From Anaspis maculata (lineage: Eukaryota > Arthropoda > Insecta > Coleoptera > Scraptiidae): DNA of 64,000 bases. This document shows, piece by piece, positions 21,945 through 31,275 of the stretch. The position numbers were made by a program, and so were the translations under genes. Position 1 is the stretch's first letter. Each line of letters starts with the position of its first letter. Location of the stretch: positions 87,739,602 to 87,803,601 of the forward strand of contig OX421963.1 in assembly GCA_949128115.1 (NCBI GenBank). The letters are read 5' to 3'. The notes under the pieces were generated by a model. It was given only the letters and a program-made list of their open reading frames with translations, did not search any database and was not told where the DNA came from.

Positions 21945-22870
21945 ACTAATACCGGACTAACAATAGAGCAACAAAACTTGGAGCAAGAACTAAGGAGGAT
22001 CTACTCGAGCTTTCTCATCTACTCGTGACACAGTAAGCCCGACCGTCTGCTGTCACGCTGCCCCCGGTATTTTTTTTCTATAAAACTCCACTGATTGGCG
22101 CTGAACGCCCCCTTGGAATGATAGTAGAGCAACGAAACTTGCTACAAGGACTAAAAGGGAGAGTTTTCATCTAGTCATAACACAATAAGCCCAACCGTCT
22201 GCCCGCACGCCGCCCCCGGGCTATTTTACCCTCACAGATTTCACTAATTAGCACTGAACGCCTCCTTAGACTGCTAATAGAGCAACGAAACTTGGTACAA
22301 AGAGTAAGGGAGAGATTCCCCATCTATTGGTAGCACAATAAGTCCGACCGTCTGCCCCCACGCCGCCCTTGGTATTTTTTCTCTATCAAACTTCACTGAT
22401 TGGCGCTGAACGCCTCCTTAGAATGATAGTAGAGCAACGAAACTTGCTATAGGCTATCTGATTTCTACATGATTCGAGTGGGCTGTGTTTCTGGTCGGCA
22501 TCGGCCGATCGCGGCCTGAATCGCAGCCCACTAGAATCATGTAGAAATCAGACAGCCTTTACAAGGACTGAGAGGGGATTCTGGATTCTGGATTCCATTT
22601 TGGGAAGTCGGCGGAACACAGTTTCACCTGACACGTATAGGCCTCATTAGGACTGAGAGGGGGATTTTTCATCTAAATATAACACAATAAGCCCAACCGT
22701 CTGCCCGCACGCCGGCGCCGCCCCCGGGTTATTTTTCCTTCTCAGATTTCACTGATTGGTACTGAACGCCTCCTTAGACCGATAATAGAGCAACGAAACG
22801 TGGTACAAGAAGTGAGGAGGATATTACCTACTCATCTGTTCATGATACAATAAGCCGCCTCCCCTGCGAT
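21945..22870 (+). repeat. ~153-bp satellite, right array
   Basis: Units are marked by the box ATAGAGCAACGAAACTTG at about 21962, 22123, 22276, 22428 and 22783, a spacing of 152-161 bases except the last. Each has AAGCC(C/G)(A/G)ACCGTCTGCC, a CACGCCGCC block, and GATTGGCGCTGAACGCCTCC. The unit starting at 22428 is enlarged by a 106-base palindromic insertion and a partial internal duplication around GGACTGAGAGGG. Confidence 0.9.
22452..22557. mobile_element. 106-bp palindromic MITE in a satellite unit
   Basis: 34-base arms (GGCTATCTGATTTCTACATG...) with two mismatches, around a GC-rich loop that includes GGTCGGCATCGGCCGATCGC. A sister satellite unit reads CTTGCTACAAGGACT at the same point, so the empty site is known: the insertion lies at the TA, with TA-containing bases on both sides. 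Confidence 0.9.
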
Positions 22871-23259
22871 TTACAATTTGGCACGCCGGAGAATGTTCCT
22901 AAGGACATCCCCGAATACGTCGACGACCTGAGGCAAATAATGTGTGACATCCACGAGTTGGTTCGGAACCGGATTCGAATCGCGACCGACCGAATGAAGA
23001 CCCGTTACGACTTGAAGACGAACTTCACGGGTTTCAAGCTGGTGACCTGGTCTGGTTGGACAATCCTCAACGCAAGAAGGGAAGGTCTCTGAAGTTGCAT
23101 CCGTCGTGGAAAGGACCGTACACGGTAGTCAAGAGGATTATTGACGTCGTGTACAGAATTCAGCGGGCCCCAAGAGCTAAGATGGAAGTTGTCCTCTTTG
23201 ATTGCCTTGCACGTTACTCCGGGAGTAACGATGAGCCTATTCGGGACAAACAGGCTTGA
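22868..23259 (+). pseudogene. Gypsy-type polyprotein C-terminus (integrase end)
   Basis: The first frame reads FGTPENVPKD ... MKTRYD, the post-catalytic region of a Ty3/Gypsy integrase. At about 23030 it shifts frame into AGDLVWLDNP, SWKGPYTVVKR and VYRIQR, the conserved C-terminal GPY/F module, ending at a stop at 23257. The 5' edge abuts the satellite array. One frameshift and loss of the rest of pol mean it cannot make a functional protein. The family call rests on these motifs. Confidence 0.85.
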
Positions 23260-23369
23260 GAGGGGGGCAGTGCTACGAGCGGAGATTCCGTGCATACTGA
23301 TGAAGACTTGATCTTTCTGGATTCTTCCATCCATTAGATCGCAGTGTACAAGTGCGGAGTGTTCCGCAC
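23260..23369 (+). mobile_element. Polypurine tract and start of a Gypsy 3' LTR
   Basis: Immediately after the polyprotein stop is the polypurine tract GAGGGGGGCAG, then TGCTACGAGC, the expected place and form for the start of a 3' LTR (TG). The LTR sequence is interrupted at about 23370 by a half MITE, and its end cannot be fixed; an AATAAA occurs at 23870. Confidence 0.6.
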
Positions 23370-23452
23370 ATAAAATGAACCATGCTAGTTCCGACAGACG
23401 TTTTCAAACTCACAGGTACCCTTGACCCATTTAATTCATGAACTCTCGGTAT
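23370..23452. mobile_element. MITE family E, right half only
   Basis: Matches the right arm of the element at 21579-21912 (GATGCTAGTTCCGACAGA(T/C)G ... TTCATGAACTCTCGGTATA) with a few substitutions; no left arm is present. Confidence 0.8.
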
Positions 23453-24956
23453 AAAGGTAGAAAAGTTGACGGCACACCACAGAGACCTGTGGGCGGGGCT
23501 TGACAGAAAAACAAAAATCGTTTTGGACGAGTCCGTGTGTTGAAATAGGGGAAGCAACACCGTCAGCTGGAGTAATGGACCATTACCAGGTCACAGGTGA
23601 ACCTAAAATCCCACTGCAAATCAAGGTGCACCACTAAATGAACCACAGGTCCCTGTAGTGTGCCGTGATCTCTACATATCGATTACAATCATACTGTATA
23701 ACACATTAAAAACAAGGACAATTACAGTCAAGTTGGACGAACTTAAATTTTGAAAGGCACATTCAGGAATTCCTCGAGAGAATAGAAAGCGTGTTCAACG
23801 AGAAGCTTCTCACAATGTTCTCAAAAATTTGGAGGTTCATCTGTTGTAACGGTTTGAACGACGCGGAGAAATAAAACGAATGAAAAAGTTTTGATAAGGT
23901 TTTTTATTGGCGATAGTCAGAGAAAAGAAATCCGAGGACTCAGATAATTTCCGCAAAGCCGAAACCTCGGTGTCGATCCGCCCGCAGGGGTTGGCTCTAC
24001 CGGTTAACATCTCCGCCGAGGTTTCAAGCGCGGTGTCTTCGGTATATGGGTCTCTGATACCTCCTAGCTCCCGCCCTTCAGTCTTCATGGGACTTCTTGC
24101 GTTGCTAGCGTTCAGCAACGGGGCCGACGATGGTCCGGACTAGGAAGCGCAGTCTTCGATGGGACCCATACCAGCTGAAAAAAGGAAGATTGGAATTGGA
24201 TCAATCCGGCAGGGAGTAAACTGTCCATCGCGTTCCTTGTCATCGCCTGCTGATTTCGCCCGGACCATCACAACGGAATTTCATCCTTGGGGACCGTGTC
24301 CATAGTGTCTTGTGGGCTTCCGGGACAGCATCGTGGATCTGTGTCTGGAGAGTCCTGCTCGTGGTAGCTCGTTTTCCTGTAGGTACGTGACCTCTGATTA
24401 CCCGCCTTTTGCGTTCGCTGCACGGTTCTTACCTAGTACCCATCACGTAGGTATAACCCATATGTGCACATGTGTAGTTTCCCCCTGCGTGATTCGTTTC
24501 ATGGAGGTCCCGGTAGGCCATGAAGGTGAGGTGGTTAGGACGTTACCGGTCCTGGTTAGGGAGCGAGTGTCCTACGGGAGGGCTTCGCGATTTTATTTGG
24601 CATTGTGGGCGTCCCGGAGTCTCGCCGGAACATCGGCATAGCGGTCCACCAAAGGGGGCACCTTGCCCAAGACAAGAGTGCCACTAGGCTTGTCCAACGG
24701 CGGCGAAGTCGTCGCAGACCATGTGAAGTCTTTCACCACACCATTCCACATAGTTAAAATTCACTTTTATCATTTAATCACGCAATAAAGCCATTAGTTA
24801 CATTTTATCATAACCTCACTTATCGTTTATTTTCCCTCCAAATTGTGACGAGCTGTCAAGGTGACATTTTAAAGGTTTGGCTGTCAGCTTGACGTTTTAG
24901 CGGTACATCGTGCCTACTACGGGCGTTTGGGTCTACCGGGAGCAGAGTTTCATGAT
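23453..24956. other. No gene seen; possibly LTR-derived
   Basis: GC-richer than its surroundings. Frames at 23837-24118 (minus), 23907-24143 (plus) and 24312-24641 (plus) have no recognised domain. AATAAA signals at 23870 and 24783 and the location after a polypurine tract suggest that some of it is Gypsy LTR, but no second LTR copy was found to prove this. Confidence 0.35.
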
Positions 24957-25545
24957 CTATCGGGTGATCAGAAACAAGATTACTCTTGCACTCGATTGGC
25001 GCCTTATAAATTTCAGAGAACACCCACCGGAACCCACACCCAGCCGCCGACATATGAGCACCGGAGCACAGTAACTGGTAACTAGTGTTTTGAGACGGTT
25101 ACAGTTACACTGTTGAACAGGAGCTGGCAAGTGGTTATAAAACTTTATGGCAAGGTGTTTTGTTTTGTTCTGTGTTGATGTTGTCAGCCTAAGGCGCTCT
25201 GTACGAGGGTGTCCCTTGTACGTGTGTAGTACTCGTGAAAAGATGGAATGTTTCTTCTGCCAGGTCTTCTGTATATGGACAATATAAGCGATTTCACAGT
25301 TGGCAGGAAAACGGCTGTCACTTCCAGGACCTTCTCTTCTCATTGCTTGGCGATTTCTCTCATTAGTTCATACTGCAGGTTTTCGATTGTTAGTATCATC
25401 GTTCCTCCGCCCTTGAACAACACTCTGCAAGAGCTGTTCGTAATATTATAATCATTCATCGCCAGTATTTCCAGCAGATCTGCAGCCAGCCAATGTTCAG
25501 TGATGCAAATCACATCCGCTTTCACCTTACTCATTCCCAATAGTT
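24957..25545 (-). pseudogene. LINE fragments (endonuclease and possible ORF2 end)
   Basis: The minus-strand frame 25540-25340 contains VICITEHWLAADLLEI and FKGGGTMI, matching the APE-type endonuclease of non-LTR retrotransposons (the ITEHWL block and a GG strand). The adjoining frame 25343-24957 carries AIKFYNHLPAPV, like the FYN.LP motif near the C-terminus of many LINE ORF2 proteins. Having both ends side by side implies a large internal deletion or two separate fragments. No reverse-transcriptase core is visible. Confidence 0.55.
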
Positions 25546-26220
25546 ACAACGATCTATTTAATTGGTCATTGATTGTAAGTTTATGTCAAGTATTGAGAAA
25601 TTTTTACTCTCTTTCCCTTCAGTAAATTCTAGGTTTTGTTGATTAAAGTTCAATTAGCATGAGGTCTCCAAAAAAACCGGTATCTCGTGACGATCACTGT
25701 GTCGGCCACACCTGGGGTTCTCTTCTCAATTTGGTGAACAAGCCGCTTTGTCAGATCCAACTCAGTCTCCAGAGCTTTCTCTCGGAATGAACTTTGGCAG
25801 TGGGAGTTTCGGCAAACAGTGGCAACGCCTGCGGTTCCGTCAACCTCTCGAGGTTGGTGTAGCTTCTTTGGGTTATTCTTCAACTTCTGGATTTTGCAAT
25901 CCTGCGGGAAATTGTCCATCCACGAAGGACTCTATTACCTCTGTTTTCTTTCATTTGTTCAATTCAGCGACAAGCTGTTGTTGACTTTCCTTACTCGACG
26001 CCATCTTTTTGATGGTTTACTGTTGAATCGGAGTAACACCGAAATAGCGAGTTACACCAAAGTACGTCCAATTTCCATGGTTGGGAGACATCAATTTCCT
26101 TGGAAAATAATGAGGTGATCGTCATTGTCGAAATTTAACAAGGAAGTAATTCTTGGCGATTAGATGATCGAATAAAAAAATGCAAGGAACGTTTTCAAGA
26201 ACTCACCTTTAAATCAGCAC
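25546..26220. other. No gene identified
   Basis: A minus-strand frame at 25650-25919 (with KALETELDLTKRLVHQIEKR, coiled-coil-like) may be a decayed retrotransposon gag or ORF1, but there is no diagnostic motif. Confidence 0.35.
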
Positions 26221-26224
26221 TCTC

Positions 26225-26460
26225 GATTTCTGTCGACGTAGTCGGTTTACTCCCGAAGTGTCTAAATCAGGGAACCTTTACGTCTTCTCAGCTCTTGATT
26301 ACTTTGCAAAGCTGTCGCTGTTCTTCCCAGCTCGTACTTCAAATCCACATCAAAGCTTCTTAAAGACAACGTTTTCCTTCTCTTTGGCATACCGAAGAAG
26401 CTGGTGTGCGATAACGGCCGACAGTTGTCATTCCGCTTGATGTGTGAATCGCCATCAATT
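26225..26460 (+). pseudogene. Gypsy-type integrase core fragment
   Basis: SGNLYVFSALDYFAKL fits the strand around the first catalytic Asp of a retroviral-type integrase (D.F.KW). After a frameshift, FGIPKKLVCDNGRQLSF fits the second Asp motif (G.P..L..DNG..F). The third catalytic Glu is absent and the frame ends in stops. Not part of the 22868 element, which lies upstream and consists of the C-terminus. Confidence 0.65.
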
Positions 26461-27420
26461 TAAACTTTTACTTCCAAATCCTCTTCTCTGTACAAAGATA
26501 TCGTTTCGCTGCTGATGTTACGGCTAGGATTGATTGAGTTTTTGCCCGGCCGAAATTCGATTTTCGGGCAATAAATCTCGCGTTCGCCAAGACGTTTCGC
26601 ATCAGTCATTGGCTGCGCGGAACTATTCCCGACGAGTTCAATGTTTATTAAAGATTACTCGTGTCAGAATGCGGTAAATGTTATGTGCATAAGACGAAGT
26701 GAACGTTTCTCTGTCTGTGGTGGTAATTTATGTAAGACGGGCGCAGATGAATGGGATTTATGTGGGTTAGTCGGCTTCGGCTTTTAGCGAATCCTCTGGC
26801 AAGATGAATGCGAAGTTAGAAGGGTTTAATTATAATCCGAGAAGCTCAAGAATAATCACCCGCAATTCTCGTTGTAGTATACTTCTGTGTGCCGGGTATA
26901 ATGAAACGATCCTTCAGAGACAAAGAGATGCCGTCAGCTCGTTGGAAAATTTCAGTTGTTGTTCAAGATAATTTGCATCATTTACTGGGTACCCAGGTAC
27001 CTACTTGAACATTTTCTAATGGGCGAATACGCGAGTCAAAGAACGCACCGCGAAGACGTTATTCCATCCCGGGATGGGAAACGGTTGCAAAAAAGCCACA
27101 CGCACGTGTCCGATATAAAATCCACGACTTGCCAATTTCTATTAAAAACTCATTTCGTTCCTAATACAGACGTAAGATGGCATACCGGCGGGGCCCATAA
27201 TCGTACAACTCCACTTAACCTGGAATTTGAATTGCTTGATGATGGGTTCTTCAAAACGTTTCTTGCAATTTTTTCATTCAAACATCTAATCGCCACGAAT
27301 TACTTCCTTGTTCAATTACGACATTTCTTTCGTAATCGGTATAAGTACCCACCTTATTACATTTTTTTTTTACTTTTCACAACAAAGCTTTCTTCAAAGT
27401 AGAATTTTTCACTTAGTAGG
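26461..27420. other. No gene seen
   Basis: A 148-residue plus-strand frame at 26956-27402 shows no domain and uses a low-complexity end. CCCGGGATGGGAAACGG near 27068 resembles a terminus phrase but has no partner. Confidence 0.45.
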
Positions 27421-27626
27421 TACAGGGTGTTTACGATAAAATTCACCCCCCTCCAGTAGATTCCCCTTCAAGATATTTCGAAGAACTGAAAACATTTTCT
27501 TCACGATTTTCCCCAGGGACCTTAAATCAATCCTCTAAAAGTTTCTAATTGGTACCGTATACAGGGTAATGTATGTAACTGTAACTGTATGTATGTAACT
27601 GTAATATGTAACTTTTTTATTTTAAA

Positions 27627-28303
27627 TGCAGCGTCAGAGATCTTGGTGTTTGTTTTGACCCAGAGCTTTCCTTCAGAATGCACATAAACGATGTCGTCAA
27701 ATCGGCGTTCAGAAGTCTGGGTTTTGTCATCCGAAACTCAAGGGACTTTGCGGATGTTGCTACGCTTCGCCTGCTGTACTGCACGTTTGTCAGGTCGAAG
27801 CTTGAGTATGCTTCTATTATTTGGAGCCCCCTATATAAGACTCATATTAAATGCCTAGAGAGAGTGCAGCGAAGATTTTTGAAATTTCTGTCCTTCAGGT
27901 TGGACAGTGTCTATCCTCCTAGGAGTTTCCCTAACAGTGAGCTGCAGAACAGGTTCCACTTACAGAGTTTGAACAATCGCAGGGCTGCCCACTCCGTTAT
28001 TTACCTGCGCAAGATTCTTTTTGGGGGAGTTGACTGCGCTGAGATTCTGAGCAGGATTGACTTTCGCGTGCCTGGTGCTCATTTGAGATCAAAAGCTCTG
28101 TTTCTGCTGCCTTTTGCCAGAACAAATCTTATGGCATCTTCTCCTCTCAGCAGGATGTACTCAAATCACAGCTTGATCGAGAGTGACGTCGACATCCTGT
28201 TCTGCACTCCTGCTTCTGTATATGCTGACTTCTCTAAACTCGACCTGTAATTGGGCTCTGGCCTGTTGGTCGTTTTAATCTAAAAAAAAAAAAAAAAAAA
28301 AAA
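27627..28303 (+). pseudogene. 5'-truncated LINE ORF2 end with poly(A) tail
   Basis: An open frame from 27627 to the stop at 28248-28250 encodes the C-terminal part of a non-LTR retrotransposon reverse transcriptase: DLGVCFDPELSF, LRLLYCTFVRSKLEYASIIW (thumb region) and ERVQRRFLKFL are typical of Jockey/CR1-like clades. The frame has no interruption, so the insertion may be fairly young. A short 3' UTR is followed by a 22-A tail at 28282-28303. Everything upstream of the thumb is missing, as expected from incomplete reverse transcription. Confidence 0.85.
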
Positions 28304-28377
28304 TGCAATGCTCTATATTTCATTCCGTTATTTGCTGGAGCCTTTTGTTCTGATTACAAATATATATGATTACAATG

Positions 28378-28650
28378 ATATATGATTTATTTTGACAAAT
28401 AAGTTGTCGGAAAAATAATAAAATAGGTAGTCAAATAATTTTGCTTCGCGGCAAGATGGCTTTGGTTTCTACAGTTCACTTAAAAAAAGTTATTCTCGCA
28501 GCATTTTGTCTGCAGAATTCAACTCTGCATGGATGGATGGTCTAATTTGTTCCTAATACAGGGTGTTGCGTAGTTTTTAATTATCAATTTATTTGACTAC
28601 CTATTTTATTTTATTTTAACAGCTTCCTTGTCAAAATAAATCATATTGGT
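28378..28650. repeat. Inner inverted repeat
   Basis: 28378-28437 (TATGATTTATTTTGACAAAT ... AATAGGTAGTCAAAT) is an imperfect reverse complement of 28588-28650, giving arms of about 60 bases. It lies inside the 1.47-kb element and may be another MITE, or part of its original core. Confidence 0.7.
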
Positions 28651-29289
28651 ATATATTTTTGTAATAAGAAATAAAGGCTTCATCAAATGACGTAATAAAA
28701 TATGGGGGTTGCATTCGAAATAAAAAAATTACATGTCACACCCTGTATACGGTACCAATTGAAAACTTTTAGACGATCGGTTCAAGATCCCTGTGAAAAA
28801 TCGTTGGGAAAAAGTTTCTAGTTTTTCAAAATATCTCGAAGGGGAATCTCCTGAAGGGGGGGTGAATTTTATCTTGAACACCCTGTACTACTTGTCAGAA
28901 AATTTTTTCCAGAGATATCCCAAATGTCACTTTTTAGTCGGTTATCGGAAAGACACTCTACTCAGAAATATTCCACCCAAGTTCATAGTTCAATTATTCC
29001 AGAGCAATGATTATTTGAATGTTTCAATCTGAATTGTGGAATGATTCTTCAGAAATCTGACTGTACCCAACCAATTTTTTACAAAAAATATCCATGTTGG
29101 CATCCCTGTCGTCGAGAAAATAGACAGTCAAAGACCAAGAGGACAAAACTGCGAGTAGAGCAGCTACAATATAGAGTAAACAAGCGAATATTATGCCTCA
29201 TGGGCATGAGGCTCAATACCTCACTTCCTTTTCCAAGGATTGAAGAACGCAAAATGTTAATTAGGGTTCTACTGTTATTTGGGCGGAAA

Positions 29290-30150
29290 TTTCGATATGG
29301 CGGCCAAAATAGCGGCAGAAACATGAAATTTGGCTTAAAAATCAGAATGATCGTAGGTACTAGACAAGGGTAAGTTCCAAGTTTCATGAAAATCGTTCCA
29401 CTAATAAGAGATTTCAATATGGCGGTCAAGATGGCAGCGAAATATTAAAATTTAGCTGTGAACTAAGTTTGATCATATCAAACAAGGATGAGTTCAAAGC
29501 TCCATGAAAATCGTTCGACTAATAAGAAATTCCAATATGGCGACCAAGATGGCGGCAGAGCATCATTAAATGTCCAAAATCGGATGTATTTCGATGAAGT
29601 TCACATCGCCTGCGAATTTCACTCAAGTCGGACACTTACGAATTCGATTGACGTTTTCACTACATCGATATCTCTTTTGAGGCATACTTCTCCTAGTTCT
29701 ACCCCTTTAAAACATGTTCAATATGGAGACTACAAGATGGCGGCAGGACATCAATTGTCGAAAATTGGATGTATCTTGATGAGGTTCACATCGGCTTCAA
29801 ATTTCACTCAAATTGAACCACTTTCAGAAAAAATCAAGATGGCGGATCAAAGATGGCGGCCAAGTGACAAAAATCATTGGTCAACTTTACATGGTGGGCA
29901 CGTACGCATTCGATTGGTGTTTGCACCACATCGATATCTCTTTTTGTTGAGGCATACTTCTCCTAGTTCTATCATTTTAAAACATGTTCAATAATTATGG
30001 AGAATGCAAGATGGCGGCGGGGCATCAAGTGTCAAAAATTGGATGGATCTTGATATAGTTCACATTGCCTGCAAATTTCAATTTCATTCCGATCGGATCA
30101 CTTTTAGAGAAATTCAAAATGGGGAATTAAAGATGGCGGCAAAGTAACAA
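29290..30150 (+). repeat. Repeated segments with the AAGATGGCGGC motif
   Basis: AATATGGCGGCC / AAGATGGCGGC motifs recur near 29298, 29415, 29532, 29730, 29838, 30008 and 30130. Longer repeated phrases surround them (CATGAAAATCGTTC(C/G)ACTAATAAGA, GATGTAT(T/C)T(C/T)GATGA(A/G)GTTCACATCG, GAGGCATACTTCTCCTAGTT). This is an amplified, diverged non-coding family; the 168-residue frame at 29488 is a by-product. Confidence 0.75.
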
Positions 30151-30180
30151 AAAAACAAAAGTCAACTTGACATCTTGGTA

Positions 30181-31275
30181 CATACCGGGTGATCATTTGA
30201 AAACTATCCACCTGGAATATCTCCCGATTCCTAGTGCAAATGTCTTTGAGCAAAAACAGGTCGATTTTTATATCGAGGGGGACATCTAAAACATACATTG
30301 GAGAATTTATATCTTAAGCCCCCTCGCCCCCACTCACCCCAACTTTGAAATTTCAAATGACACCACCTACCTTGCGATACGTCAAATTAAAGAGAATGAA
30401 ATTCTCTTTCTAAAAAAAATATTTTAAAATTTTTCAATATCACCCCCTGTTCTTCGTAAAATTCCCTGAGTGTCCAAGTTAATATTCTTGACCTCCATTT
30501 CCCTTCAATACAGTAAACGTCATCCTGCACAGCATCGAAAGAGAAAATTTTCTATAAAAAAAGTGCCACCCAAATTTACCCCTTCGCTCCCCCCACCTGA
30601 CCTCAAAAATTTAAAATGTCAATACCCACTTTGTAATACATCAAATTGAGGAAAATTGGATTCTCATCCTGAAAAATATTTTTTCACAATTTATAAAGCC
30701 CCCCATCTCCCTTCTAGAATACTCCAAATGGCCAATTTATTGGGGGAGGGAATTTTATTAGAAAATTTCGAAAAAATTATTTTCGGAAAGAGAATTCATT
30801 TCCCTTCAATTTGATGTATCACAAAGTAGGTGGTGTTCTGTTAAATTTGGGAAATGAGGTGGGGGAGAGCAAAGGGGGGAATTTGGGTAGCACTTTTTCT
30901 ACCAAAAATTTTCTTTTTTGATGCTATCTAGGATGACGCCGACTAAATTAAGAAAGAAATGAGGGGTCCAGAATATAAAATGGGACAGTCAGAGAATTTT
31001 CAGGGAAAAGGGGGTGGGTTAAAAATTTTGAAAATATTTTTTTAAGAAAGAAAATTGAATTTCCTTCAATTTGATGCATCGCAAGGTAGGTAGTGTCATT
31101 TGAAATTTCAAAGTTGGGGTAAGTGGGAGCGAGGAGGGTGAATATAGAAATTTGCCAATATATGTTTTGGTTGTCCCCCTCGATATAAAAATCGACCTGT
31201 TTTTGCTCGAAAAAATATTCACTAGGAATCGGGAGTTATTGCAGGTGGATAGTTTTCAAATGATCAACCGGTATG
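30181..31275. mobile_element. ~1.1-kb near-complete palindrome (foldback element)
   Basis: The ends are CATACCGGGTGATCATTTGA and, reversed, CATACCGGTTGATCATTTGA. The match continues inward through ACTATCCACCTG, AATCGGGAG, TCGATTTTTATATCGAGGGG, CCCCAACTTTGAAATTTCAA and many more phrases to a centre near 30728, so each arm is about 540 bases. There are substitutions and small indels throughout. There is almost no unique centre and no coding frame. Confidence 0.9.

Larger units (their letters stand above)
27421..28887. mobile_element. 1.47-kb element with 147-bp inverted termini
   Basis: 27421-27567 (TACAGGGTGTTTACGATAAA...) is an imperfect reverse complement of 28741-28887 (...ATCTTGAACACCCTGTA). 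Shared inner phrases are TTCACCCCCCT, GATTCCCCTTC(A/G)AGATATTT and GGTACCGTATACAGGGT. Between the arms lie a LINE 3' end and a separate inner inverted pair. No transposase; the element is non-autonomous or composite. Confidence 0.85.

Noticed and set aside
29488..29994. 168-codon plus-strand frame
   Set aside because: Built from the AAGATGGCGGC repeat family; repeated phrases appear in different frames, which excludes coding constraint.
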